Notes under the pieces: generated by a model
The model's database searches: none
Told to the model about the DNA's origin: nothing
The model's input: the letters and a program-made list of their open reading frames with translations, nothing else
In this document: positions 54,973 to 63,661 of the stretch, in pieces
Layout: every line of letters begins with the position of its first letter
Numbering within the stretch: position 1 is the stretch's first letter
Translations under genes and position numbers: made by a program
Source of the DNA: Aliikangiella coralliicola
GTDB taxonomy: Bacteria > Pseudomonadota > Gammaproteobacteria > Enterobacterales > Kangiellaceae
Assembly (NCBI RefSeq): GCF_007004725.1
Contig: NZ_ML660165.1
Span: forward strand, 62,001 to 126,000
Direction of reading: 5' to 3'
DNA: 64,000 nucleotides

Positions 54973-55674
54973 GTGCAACAACCCAAACAGAAAATACTCT
55001 TAATTGAAGATGATCAAAAATTAGCACAGCTAACTCAAAGCTATCTGACTGATGCCGGCTTCACTGTGGCAATAGAATCAGATGGAAATAAAGCGATTGA
55101 TCATTTTCAAAGATTCACACCTGATCTCATCATTCTAGACATTATGCTACCGGGAAAAGATGGGTTGACGATATGCAAAGAAATTCGGCCTTCCTTCGAC
55201 GGACCGATTCTTATGCTGACCGCACGTAATGAAGATTTTGATCAAGTCTTGGGGCTAGAGTTCGGTGCCGACGATTATGTAATAAAACCAGTTGAACCAA
55301 GAGTTCTGTTGGCCAGAATTAATGCCTTGCTCAGGCGCAGCTATTCACAAAAGAAATCTCTCTCCGAAAAGCTTAAGTTTGGCTGCCTTGAAATCGATAT
55401 TCAATCCAGAAAAGTGATTTTTGAAGGCGCCCCGGCTTCGGTTTCCAGCCATGAATTTGAACTGCTGACATTATTGGCGGAAAATGCCGGTAACATTCTG
55501 AGCAGAGACGAGCTATTCAATCAATTATATAATCGCCCTTATGATGGTATGGATCGTTCTATCGATGTTCGTGTATCCCAGCTCAGAAAGAAGTTTGGTG
55601 ATCACCCCGAAGATCCATTTCGAATAAAAACCATCTGGGGAAAAGGATACTTGTTTGTGGCTGACGCCTGGTGA
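54973..55674 (+). CDS. OmpR-family response regulator
   Basis: The 233-residue regulator has a receiver domain with E12/D13/D14, phospho-acceptor D56 (LIILDIMLPGKDG) and the conserved K in VIKPVEP. A winged-helix Trans_reg_C domain (about 135-230) ends in RTIWGKGYLF-like sequence. The GTG start at 54973 follows TAGGAGC. It pairs with the kinase downstream and probably controls the MipA-DUF3019 genes upstream. Confidence 0.92.
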   Translation: MQQPKQKILLIEDDQKLAQLTQSYLTDAGFTVAIESDGNKAIDHFQRFTPDLIILDIMLPGKDGLTICKEIRPSFDGPILMLTARNEDFDQVLGLEFGADDYVIKPVEPRVLLARINALLRRSYSQKKSLSEKLKFGCLEIDIQSRKVIFEGAPASVSSHEFELLTLLAENAGNILSRDELFNQLYNRPYDGMDRSIDVRVSQLRKKFGDHPEDPFRIKTIWGKGYLFVADAW

Positions 55675-55755
55675 TTTCGTGTTATTGAAAACTGGATATT
55701 TACTTTTAAAAAAAATCGGACTGCTCACTACCAGGCAATTGAGAAAAAATTGCCC

Positions 55756-55809
55756 AGTATATAATTATTTTAACAGGCATGATTATTTTAGCAGACATGA
55801 TTTTGTTAA
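55756..55809. repeat. 18-bp tandem repeat, three copies, between regulator and kinase
   Basis: Units lie at 55756, 55774 and 55792. The second and third are CAGGCATGATTATTTTAG and CAGACATGATTTTGTTAA; the first shares the AT-rich right half. They fill the gap between the regulator stop and the kinase GTG. Confidence 0.6.
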
Positions 55810-55830
55810 ACATTATCTCGGAAATCACGC

Positions 55831-57159
55831 GTGACACTTTCCACCCAAATATTTGTCAGGCTTTATCTGGTTATCATTTCCTCGGTTGTATTAGTTGGCT
55901 GGAGCGTCGACTTCATCTGGCAAACTTATTATTCAGGTCAGGATGAAAATTCCCACCATAGCGAAAATTATCATCACGAAGAAATTCTTACACTCGCTTC
56001 AAAGTTATTTGAGTTGGAGCCTGCTGAAAACTATCCAGAAAAACTGACAACCATTAACCAGTCAAGTTCGCTGCCGATGGCCTTGGTACCTCAACAAGAA
56101 ATTCAAGCGAATGCATTAGAGTCTGTATTGGCGGAAAATAAAATAATCACGCTGGAAAATGACGATGGAACTTTAACCGCCTATAAACAAATTCCCGGTT
56201 CCAACTGGTTACTCGCAGTGCAATTAATTGAGAAACAACAACCAGTTTGGCCAAAGTATTTACTGTTATTGGTTTTTTACTCACTAATTGCCGGTATCGT
56301 TTATATTTGGACACTACCATTAACTCGCGACCTGAAAAAGTTAGAATGTGCCGCTTCTGATTTCGCGGCTTCAAAACGAGAAAAGTGGGATGTCGAGGTG
56401 CAGGTTCCAAGAAGTTCGCCGGTCAAACATCTCGCTGATGCATATAACAAATTATTGGCCCGGATTAAGCAACTACTCCACGACCAACAAGAAATGTCTC
56501 ACGCAATCTCTCATGAACTTCGCACGCCTTTAGCACGAATAAAATTTTCCCTGGAAATGGCGATTAATCATCAACAATCAGAGCCAATCAAAGAGCAACT
56601 ATCAAGTGTCACCGAAGATGTTAATGAAATTCAACGATTGGTCGACGAACTACTCAGTTATGCTTCCCTGGAAAAATCTTCCGGTGTTATTAACATTGAA
56701 AAGGGAGATATAGAAAGCCTTGTTGCGACACTCGTCGAAAAGCTGCGACGGAATTCTCCAGATAAATCGTTAGAACTGGTTATTGATAAACCACCGGCAA
56801 GTGTTTTCTGTGACGGCTATTTGATAGAACGAGGTCTGCAAAACTTAATCATAAACGGGCTTAACCATTGTCATACATTGGTTAGAGTTTCTTTTCGGCA
56901 GACCAACAATATTAATCAATTGATTGTTGAAGATGACGGTCGGGGAATTCCTCGTGACGAGCGACGGCGAGTGTTTGATTCCTTTGTCAGGCTGACTCAA
57001 AACAATCGCAGTAAAAGAACAGGCTTTGGACTTGGTTTGACAATAGTTAAACGAATTGCTCAGCTACACAATGGCCAAGTTAGTGTCAACGCATCTGAAC
57101 TCGGCGGCGCACAATTTATCATTCAGTGGCCTAATGTTTCCTCAATTAACACCGATTAA
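55831..57159 (+). CDS. Sensor histidine kinase with a His-rich periplasmic region
   Basis: The 442-residue kinase has membrane segments at about 10-30 and 143-162 and a periplasmic domain (31-142). Cytoplasmic parts are a HAMP-like linker, HisKA with phospho-acceptor H228 (SHELRTPLARI), and a HATPase domain with N-box NLIINGLNH, DDGRGIP and GFGLGLTIVKRI. The periplasmic part opens with SHHSENYHHEE (41-51), a His cluster that might bind a metal ion. GTG 55831 is the start. The partner regulator is just upstream. Confidence 0.9.
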   Translation: MTLSTQIFVRLYLVIISSVVLVGWSVDFIWQTYYSGQDENSHHSENYHHEEILTLASKLFELEPAENYPEKLTTINQSSSLPMALVPQQEIQANALESVLAENKIITLENDDGTLTAYKQIPGSNWLLAVQLIEKQQPVWPKYLLLLVFYSLIAGIVYIWTLPLTRDLKKLECAASDFAASKREKWDVEVQVPRSSPVKHLADAYNKLLARIKQLLHDQQEMSHAISHELRTPLARIKFSLEMAINHQQSEPIKEQLSSVTEDVNEIQRLVDELLSYASLEKSSGVINIEKGDIESLVATLVEKLRRNSPDKSLELVIDKPPASVFCDGYLIERGLQNLIINGLNHCHTLVRVSFRQTNNINQLIVEDDGRGIPRDERRRVFDSFVRLTQNNRSKRTGFGLGLTIVKRIAQLHNGQVSVNASELGGAQFIIQWPNVSSINTD

Positions 57160-57161
57160 GC

Positions 57162-57194
57162 AATTCATTTTTTGCGACTCTTAGCAAAAGAATT
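57162..57194. terminator. Bidirectional terminator between the kinase gene and ispG
   Basis: AATTC (57162-57166) and TTTTGC (57170-57175) pair with GCAAAA (57184-57189) and GAATT (57190-57194), with a 3-nt bulge and an 8-nt loop. The hairpin serves both convergent genes and touches the ispG stop codon. Confidence 0.55.
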
Positions 57195-58332
57195 AGTTTG
57201 AAGTACTAACCTTAATCTGAGCTTCGCCTTTGGTCTTCTCGGCGATAGCTTCACTTTTTTGTGCCAGCTTTTCACGAACGGATTTTTCGATGGAATCAAC
57301 CAGTTCCTGATTATCGATCTTGTGACTTTTTGCGCCATCTTGATATAGCAAGCTAGCTTTCAATCCACCAGTCAATCCAATATCAGCTTCTTTTGCCTCA
57401 CCAGGCCCATTGACGACACAACCGATGATGGCAACATCCATTGCATCTCTAACATCTTCTAGTCGCATCTCTAATTCATTCACTGTTTTTATCACATCAA
57501 ATTGCTGCCGCGAACAAGATGGACAAGCGATGAAATTAATTCCCCGCTGACGCAGTCCGAGTGATTTTAAAATATCAAAACCTACTTTAATTTCTTCAAC
57601 TGGATCAGCCGCGAGAGAAACGCGAATTGTGTCTCCAATTCCTTCAGCTAATAACATCCCTAGTCCAACAGCTGACTTTACGGAACCTGCCCGTAAACCA
57701 CCAGCTTCGGTGATTCCCAAATGCAATGGTTGATCAATTTGACTGGCCAGTTGTCGATAGGCAGATACCGTCATAAAAACATCAGATGCTTTTAAGCTAA
57801 TTTTGTAATTTTGAAAATCATGACGATCAAGAATATCGATGTGACGAAAAGCAGACTCAACCAGTGCTTCTGGTGTCGGCTCTCCGTATTTCATTTGCAA
57901 ATCTTTTTCGAGCGAGCCCGCATTAACGCCGATTCTAATGGGGATATTATTATCTCGCGCTTTTTCAATGACCGCTTTGACTCTCTCTTCATTACCAATA
58001 TTACCGGGATTAATGCGCAGGCAATCCACGCCATAGTCAGCAACTTTCAAAGCAATTTTATAATCAAAATGAATGTCGGCAATGAGTGGAACCGGTGATG
58101 ACTTTTTAATCTGTTTAAATGCTTCCGCAGCATCCATTGACGGCACGGAAACACGAACAACATCTCCTCCGGTATCAGCAATTCGCTGAATTTGAGCCAA
58201 GGTTGCCTGGACGTCACAGGTTTCCGTATTTGTCATACTCTGCACGGCAATTGGGGCATCGCCGCCGATTGGCACATTACCAACCATAATTTGACGGCTT
58301 TTACGTCTTTTGATCCAGGAAATACCTTTCAT
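57193..58332 (-). CDS. ispG: 4-hydroxy-3-methylbut-2-enyl diphosphate synthase
   Basis: The 379-residue iron-sulfur enzyme has a TIM-barrel N-part ([15 protein letters not shown], then [15 protein letters not shown]) and a C-terminal 4Fe-4S domain with CPSC (about 270) and CVVNGPGEA. It makes HMBDP in the penultimate step of the MEP isoprenoid pathway. The C-terminus after about 360 is a Lys/Glu tail. It lies just downstream of rodZ, as is usual. Confidence 0.95.
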   Translation of the reverse strand: MKGISWIKRRKSRQIMVGNVPIGGDAPIAVQSMTNTETCDVQATLAQIQRIADTGGDVVRVSVPSMDAAEAFKQIKKSSPVPLIADIHFDYKIALKVADYGVDCLRINPGNIGNEERVKAVIEKARDNNIPIRIGVNAGSLEKDLQMKYGEPTPEALVESAFRHIDILDRHDFQNYKISLKASDVFMTVSAYRQLASQIDQPLHLGITEAGGLRAGSVKSAVGLGMLLAEGIGDTIRVSLAADPVEEIKVGFDILKSLGLRQRGINFIACPSCSRQQFDVIKTVNELEMRLEDVRDAMDVAIIGCVVNGPGEAKEADIGLTGGLKASLLYQDGAKSHKIDNQELVDSIEKSVREKLAQKSEAIAEKTKGEAQIKVSTSN

Positions 58333-58353
58333 AACTTTCGATTACTCTATTAA

Positions 58354-59403
58354 CTACTGCTCTAGTACAAATTGCGCGGAGCGCCCCGCTCCATATTGGG
58401 AAAGGTCATAATCCTCTCCCTTAAATTCAAGTTTAACAACCGATGGTTCACCTAATGTGACACGCCAGGGTGCAACGCCTTGTAGCGGCATAATTTTGCC
58501 TTGACGTTTTGTGCCAATTGCCAGCACTTCATTATTCGCATCAGTCACCTTAACCCAGCAGTCTCCGCTGAAAGTAAAAGTTGCGTTCACAACTGGCTCT
58601 GTCACTAATTCTAGTTCGGTAGTTTGCTGATTATTTTCAGCACTGGTGGTTTCGATGTTTGTTGCCGCTGGATTCGCGTTCCCGCTATCAATAATCGCGG
58701 TTTCTGCTGGCTGCTCTATGCTTTCTTGAGCTTGGGTCGATGTCGACTGGACATTAGACTCTGTTTGATCAGTAGTATCTTGCGAAAGGGTATTAGCTGG
58801 CGAGCTGGTCAACGCAGGTTCCTCGGAAACAACCGGCGCATTTTCCTCAACCTCGGCTTCGGATTGATCGGTGCTAACTGGTTGGTCAATTTGTAAGTCG
58901 ACACTATCCGTACTTAGCGGGATGCTGTTACCTAATGAAATACTGTTATCGGTTGCTTCTTTTGAAGCTGGCGAAAACCTTTTCCAGGCTTCCCAACCGG
59001 CGAAAGTAACTAAACTAATCACAATCAGGTAAGTAATGATTTTGAAAATTGCACTACTTGAGTTGATTTCGCGTCTTGAAACTTTAAACGATGAAATAGG
59101 CTTCAAACCTTGCACAGGTTCTTCACCGGTTTGAGTCTGAACATCAAACTCAGTGCAAACCATCTCAGGATCAACGCCAACCTTCTGAGCATATGAACGA
59201 AGATAACCCCGAATAAATGCGAGTGGGATGTCCTGCTTAAACTGATTATTTTCAATCTTGGTAATGACTGCGACGGTCAGATTCATCTGATCCGCAATAT
59301 CTTGATTAGAAAGATTTTTATTCTCACGTGCCTCAACTAGCAAAGCACCAATATCAATAGAAGGCTGTGTCGGTTGTTCCTGGTTTTTAGGTTCTACATC
59401 CAT
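58354..59403 (-). CDS. rodZ: Cytoskeleton protein RodZ
   Basis: The 349-residue protein has an N-terminal helix-turn-helix domain (about 16-85, with NLSNQDIADQMNLTVAVITKIE from about 34) and a basic juxtamembrane stretch. One membrane helix (about 128-147), a Ser/Thr/Gln/Glu-rich periplasmic linker (about 155-260) and a C-terminal DUF4115 domain follow. RodZ links MreB to the cell-wall machinery and sets rod shape. Its start overlaps the end of pilW by 10 bp. Confidence 0.93.
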   Translation of the reverse strand: MDVEPKNQEQPTQPSIDIGALLVEARENKNLSNQDIADQMNLTVAVITKIENNQFKQDIPLAFIRGYLRSYAQKVGVDPEMVCTEFDVQTQTGEEPVQGLKPISSFKVSRREINSSSAIFKIITYLIVISLVTFAGWEAWKRFSPASKEATDNSISLGNSIPLSTDSVDLQIDQPVSTDQSEAEVEENAPVVSEEPALTSSPANTLSQDTTDQTESNVQSTSTQAQESIEQPAETAIIDSGNANPAATNIETTSAENNQQTTELELVTEPVVNATFTFSGDCWVKVTDANNEVLAIGTKRQGKIMPLQGVAPWRVTLGEPSVVKLEFKGEDYDLSQYGAGRSAQFVLEQ

Positions 59404-60191
59404 CGTTTTTTATCATCCAGGTATTCAGCGGTTTCATCACTATCGGGAAATCGTTGTTCTAAAATTAAGCCATAACGTGCAATCGAATCTTTATCTCTCA
59501 TGTAGTGAGCCGTTCTCAAGCCTAACCAGGCAGACTCAGAGGAAATTCGACCGTTATTTTCAAATCGTTTCAAATAGGACATGGCCCGTGTATAGCGTTG
59601 CTTTGTATACTCAATTTTAGCCATCTCAATCAACGCCCCTGCCATATTTCTATCGCGATTTAGCGCTTTTCTAAAATAACTTTCAGCCTTGTCACTCTGA
59701 TTCTGTTTAACAGCGCATAAGGCAACATTAAAAAACGCGGAGGCGACGTCGGGGTACGTCGGAATATCGATTGCTTTATGAAACATCTTATCGGCTTGCT
59801 TAAATTGGTTCCGCTCGCACAAAAACGCACCGTATGCGTTCAAATATTTTCCATTACGACTATCAGTGTCCATCGCTTCTTTAAAATGATCTTCTGCCTT
59901 CTTTAGCTCTTTGACTCGCTGGAAGTAGAGACCAAACGCGTAATGAACATCACCCGACTTTGGATCGTACTCAAGTGCCTTGTCCAGGTGAAATTTAGCT
60001 CTCTGATAATTGTTTCGATTTAAATAGGTAAGACCGGTGTTAACTCGATTTGCCGCTGCCTTTTTCTTATCAAAGCTTCGCTCTTTGACAGTTGTTGTAG
60101 CAGCACCAATATTCCCGGTTTTCGATTCGCGCGTTGTTTCGCAAGCAGACAACAGCAGCAACATGGTTACAATTGAAATAATTCTTATCAC
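59394..60191 (-). CDS. pilW: Type IV pilus biogenesis/stability lipoprotein PilW (PilF)
   Basis: The 265-residue lipoprotein has lipobox LLSAC (Cys17) and about six TPR motifs (for example GDVHYAFGLYFQRVKELKKA, then AGALIEMAKIEYTKQRYTRA). PilW/PilF is needed for outer-membrane secretin PilQ assembly. I start it at GTG 60191, which has GGAG 6 bp upstream and puts the hydrophobic signal at the N-terminus; a GTG at 60230 would add 13 hydrophilic residues. No other pilus genes are in the window. Confidence 0.88.
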   Translation of the reverse strand: MIRIISIVTMLLLLSACETTRESKTGNIGAATTTVKERSFDKKKAAANRVNTGLTYLNRNNYQRAKFHLDKALEYDPKSGDVHYAFGLYFQRVKELKKAEDHFKEAMDTDSRNGKYLNAYGAFLCERNQFKQADKMFHKAIDIPTYPDVASAFFNVALCAVKQNQSDKAESYFRKALNRDRNMAGALIEMAKIEYTKQRYTRAMSYLKRFENNGRISSESAWLGLRTAHYMRDKDSIARYGLILEQRFPDSDETAEYLDDKKRWM

Positions 60192-60320
60192 TGTTAGCTC
60201 CGAACTAGGTCTATGACTTTTTGTGCCCACCGATTGAGGCCACCTATGACTTCATTATAATGCCAGCCATTTATCACTGACATTTTATCACTAATCCATA
60301 TCAGTTGAATGAAAACAACA

Positions 60321-60345
60321 AAAAAAGCTGACCTGATAACTCAGC
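60321..60345 (-). terminator. Intrinsic terminator of rlmN
   Basis: On the minus strand GCTGA(gttatcagg)TCAGC is followed at once by a run of T (60321-60326 read as T). This is a textbook intrinsic terminator 5 bp after the rlmN stop. Confidence 0.8.
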
Positions 60346-60349
60346 AGCC

Positions 60350-61462
60350 CTACGAACTCAACTGTACTACATCGATCTTCTTTTGACGTCTTTCCTGGCG
60401 TTTAGTTCGATCCGCAACTTTACCCACTAACTGCCCACAAGCGGCATCAATATCATCGCCTCTGGTTCGCCGAGTAACGACGACAAAACCTTTTTTGAGC
60501 AGAATTTCACCAAACTTATCAATGTCTCTTTGGCTAGAAGTTTCAAATCGAGTCCGCGGAAACGGATTAAACGGGATTAAGTTTACCTTGCTGGGTAAAT
60601 CTTTCAAGAGCTTAGCTAATTCATATGCATGAGCTGGGGTGTCGTTCACACCTTTAAGCATCACGTATTCGATGGTGACTTTTTTGCTCGCTTTAGAATC
60701 CTTAATATATTCTTTAACCGCCGGAATAAGTTTTTCAATCGGATACTTGCGGTTCAGCGGCACTAGTTCACTTCTTAGTTCATTATTGGAAGCGTGCAAC
60801 GACAGTGCTAACGCAACATCCAGTCTTCCCAACAGCTTTTCGAGCCCGGGAACAACACCCGAAGTGCTAAGGGTGACACGCCTTTTTGATAATCCATATG
60901 CATTATCATCCAACATCAAATCAATAGCGCTGACAACATTGTCGAAATTAAGCAATGGCTCGCCCATTCCCATCATAACGACATTAGTCACTTTACGTTC
61001 ACCGGTTGTCTTGATGCTGCCAAGTCGACGCGCGGCAAACCAAACCTGGCCGATAATTTCAGCAGTCGTGAGATCGCGGTTAAAACCTTGTTGTGCAGTG
61101 GAACAAAACGCGCAATCAACCACACAACCGACCTGTGAAGAAACGCATAAGGTTCCTCGCTCACCATCAGGAATAAAAACAGTTTCTATTGCTTGTCCAT
61201 CTGGGGTTCGTAGCGCCCACTTGATAGTGCCATCGTCAGACAATTGCTCGGTAATGACTTCCGGGCCTTTTATTTCAGTCGTTTCTTGAAGTTTTGCTCG
61301 TAAAGATTTGGAAATATTGGTCATTTTGTCGAAATCATCGACACCAAACTGATGGATCCATTTGACAAGCTGAGGGGCACGAAAAGGTTTTTCACCGATA
61401 TCTTCGAAGAATTTCACCATTTCATCGCGCGTCAGGTCGAGTAAATTCAATTTATCACTCAT
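60350..61462 (-). CDS. rlmN: Dual-specificity 23S rRNA/tRNA A2503/A37 methyltransferase RlmN
   Basis: The 370-residue radical SAM enzyme has the CxxxCxxC cluster motif in [17 protein letters not shown] (about 115-131), the N-terminal helical domain with [24 protein letters not shown], and a late Cys (DAACGQLVG) that takes part in the methyl transfer. It methylates C2 of A2503 in 23S rRNA and A37 in some tRNAs. ATG 61462 follows AAGG and starts [10 protein letters not shown]; an in-frame ATG at 61534 is less likely. Confidence 0.95.
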   Translation of the reverse strand: MSDKLNLLDLTRDEMVKFFEDIGEKPFRAPQLVKWIHQFGVDDFDKMTNISKSLRAKLQETTEIKGPEVITEQLSDDGTIKWALRTPDGQAIETVFIPDGERGTLCVSSQVGCVVDCAFCSTAQQGFNRDLTTAEIIGQVWFAARRLGSIKTTGERKVTNVVMMGMGEPLLNFDNVVSAIDLMLDDNAYGLSKRRVTLSTSGVVPGLEKLLGRLDVALALSLHASNNELRSELVPLNRKYPIEKLIPAVKEYIKDSKASKKVTIEYVMLKGVNDTPAHAYELAKLLKDLPSKVNLIPFNPFPRTRFETSSQRDIDKFGEILLKKGFVVVTRRTRGDDIDAACGQLVGKVADRTKRQERRQKKIDVVQLSS

Positions 61463-61494
61463 TGCAGTACCTTTTATGCGATTAAAAACAACAG

Positions 61495-61612
61495 TTCCCT
61501 CTTTATTAGAGGGAAAATTGGGAGAAGGTATCACTACTCAGAGTACCCTTGCCGCTCACAGTCGGCAAACTTCCCTCTCCCAGGTCCTCTCCAACGTGAG
61601 AGGAAAATTAAA
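61495..61612. repeat. Compound CCTCTC/GAGAGG palindromic element
   Basis: It opens with the hairpin TTCCCTCT(ttatt)AGAGGGAA at 61495-61515 and closes with CCTCTC(caacgt)GAGAGG near 61593-61610. CTTCCCTCTCCCAGG lies between. It is of the same general family as the element at 25189 and lies between ndk and rlmN, where the outer hairpins may also slow transcription. Confidence 0.5.
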
Positions 61613-61614
61613 AC

Positions 61615-62049
61615 TTATCGAGTGCGAGCACAGATTTCTTCGTCAGAGAAGAAATATGAAATTTCACGAGCTGCGGATTCTGGCGCATCTGAACCGTGAA
61701 CAGCATTTTCATCGATTGAATTAGCAAAGTCAGCGCGCAATGTGCCGCGAGCAGCTTCTGCAGGGTTAGTAGCACCCATAATTTCGCGATTTGCCTTGAT
61801 TGCGTTTTCGCCTTCAAGAACCTGAACCATGACTGGACCTGAAGTCATAAATGCAACTAAGTCGTTGAAAAAAGGACGTTCTTTGTGCTCAGCGTAGAAA
61901 CCTTCTGCTTTTTCTTTGCTCAAGTGGACCATTTTGCTTGCTACAATTTTAAGACCTGCGCTTTCAAATCGAGCATAAATTTGTCCGATAACATTTTTAG
62001 CGACTGCGTCAGGCTTTACAATTGAAAAAGTACGTTCGATTGCCATCAA
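61615..62049 (-). CDS. ndk: Nucleoside diphosphate kinase
   Basis: The 144-residue enzyme matches Ndk throughout: [20 protein letters not shown] (about 4-23), [32 protein letters not shown], and the active-site His in [16 protein letters not shown] (about residue 118). It equilibrates nucleoside triphosphate pools. It is the first gene of the conserved ndk-rlmN-pilW-rodZ-ispG run. Confidence 0.96.
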   Translation of the reverse strand: MMAIERTFSIVKPDAVAKNVIGQIYARFESAGLKIVASKMVHLSKEKAEGFYAEHKERPFFNDLVAFMTSGPVMVQVLEGENAIKANREIMGATNPAEAARGTLRADFANSIDENAVHGSDAPESAAREISYFFSDEEICARTR

Positions 62050-62258
62050 TAAACTCCAGTATAATATTCTTAAAAATCAACAAGTTATAAAATATACTAT
62101 AAAAATAATATAATAATAAAAATTAGTCAGAATGCATCCGCCGATGCTAAGGGCGCGTATTATACACGGGTATTTGCACGGGTAATAGCATTGCGTGAAA
62201 TTTAAACATTAGCCTGGATGATGAAACCAGCAGATCCTGTTGAAACATCACAATCAAT

Positions 62259-62678
62259 CTACTTTCTGTAGATGGATTCTCCATATTGATTATCGTGAAA
62301 GTCGCCGATTGGAAGGCCACACCCAGCCAACACGATTAGCCAGCCAAATCCGGGCAATAATTGAAAAAGTCCAGCCCATCCCGCTTTACCCAGATCATGA
62401 TATCGCTTGGTCGAAAGTGCAAAAAGAGGGTATAGGAGAAGCAATTTGATGTAGGCTGCCAGGATAATGTCGATAAATGCGGCGATAGAGATGATGCTGA
62501 GGGTAAATAAGTATCCGGTCAAAAACTGGCGTCGGCCTATTCGTCCAGAAAAACGAAAGAACAATGTGAAAATATCAACTTCTAACGGCGTTTTTCTCTT
62601 AATTCGATCTGCAACCTGACCGGGAGTCACATCGTAAGGCGGTGTCGCTGGTGATTTGTATGGATTATCGTCAGTCAT
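62259..62678 (-). CDS. DUF805 membrane protein
   Basis: The 139-residue protein has a cytoplasmic N-terminus with DNPYKSP (a motif seen in several small membrane proteins) and the DUF805 signature FSGRIGRRQFLTGYLF. Two or three membrane helices follow, then STKRYHDLGKAGWAGLFQLLPG. Function unknown. ATG 62678 has TAAGGT about 8 bp upstream and is preferred over a start seven codons earlier. Confidence 0.85.
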   Translation of the reverse strand: MTDDNPYKSPATPPYDVTPGQVADRIKRKTPLEVDIFTLFFRFSGRIGRRQFLTGYLFTLSIISIAAFIDIILAAYIKLLLLYPLFALSTKRYHDLGKAGWAGLFQLLPGFGWLIVLAGCGLPIGDFHDNQYGESIYRK

Positions 62679-62875
62679 AGCTAAAACCTTAGAGGTCAAA
62701 ATGCCATATTTAAAATGCCATATTCAAAATACTTAGTTCAGATCAAGCTGAAAGTACGCGGCTAAAAATAGCGAATTCGAACTACATTACTTTAATACGA
62801 TATCTCAAACAAATTATTCAATAAAATTTTTCCTTCTCAGGAATTTAGTGCAATGACTTAACGGCACGCGCGACC

Positions 62876-63661
62876 TTAGACATAATCAATATTCGATTGT
62901 CCCGTTTGCCGTTTTACCGCAATTCTTTGATTTTTGCCTAGCAAAATGCGCCATTGGTTTAGCGTTTCTCCCGCTAAAACTTTTCCTTCACTTCGGCTCC
63001 ATATTTGGTGATATAGTTTCTTTATTCGATAGTTCGTATCGGGAGATCGTTGTTTCAATTGCTCGGCTAATTGATTGGATGCGGTTAGCGGATCATTACT
63101 AATCTGAGTAATTAGTTGCATCTCTAATGCTTTATCTGAGCCTATCGGTTCTGCCATCATAGCCAGTTGCATCGCACGGTCTACAGGCATATTTTCACGA
63201 AGTGCGAGCGTTCCACCCATATCAGGTATCAGGCCCCAGCGCGCTTCCATAATTGCGAGTGATGTATCAGCTGCAGCAATTCTGAAATCACCACCGAGCG
63301 CGATTTGCATTCCAGCCCCCCAACATTTACCGTGAACAGCCATGATCACCGGCACTTTTAAATGACGCCAGCCCACAGTAACTCTTTGCGCCATATTAGC
63401 CTGGCGAGGCCACCATTTCCAAAGCAGCTTCAGCGCACTTTTACGATTGGTCATCACCGACTTTACATCCAGTCCCGAACAAAAGCTCTCTCCGTTACCA
63501 CTAACAATGACACATCTGACTGCTTTCTCTTTTTTAAGCTGACGAATCACTTTATCGATTGCATAAAACATCGGCATATCGAGTGCGTTATGTTTTTCTG
63601 GACGATTTAATTTTACCAGGGCCACCTGGTTATCAATCTGCAATTCAACTCTAGCCTTCAC
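62876..63661 (-). CDS. Enoyl-CoA hydratase/isomerase (crotonase) family protein
   Basis: The 261-residue protein has crotonase features: LNRPEKHNALDMPM, the oxyanion-hole segments GESFCSGLDVKSVM and HGKCWGAGMQIALGGDFRIA, and GLIPDMGGTLALRE. The exact substrate is unclear. GTG 63661 is supported by GGAGG 9 bp upstream and gives a normal N-terminus; a longer frame from 63754 adds 31 residues overlapping the next gene. It overlaps the Toprim/JetD-like gene end by 11 bp. Confidence 0.85.
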   Translation of the reverse strand: MKARVELQIDNQVALVKLNRPEKHNALDMPMFYAIDKVIRQLKKEKAVRCVIVSGNGESFCSGLDVKSVMTNRKSALKLLWKWWPRQANMAQRVTVGWRHLKVPVIMAVHGKCWGAGMQIALGGDFRIAAADTSLAIMEARWGLIPDMGGTLALRENMPVDRAMQLAMMAEPIGSDKALEMQLITQISNDPLTASNQLAEQLKQRSPDTNYRIKKLYHQIWSRSEGKVLAGETLNQWRILLGKNQRIAVKRQTGQSNIDYV

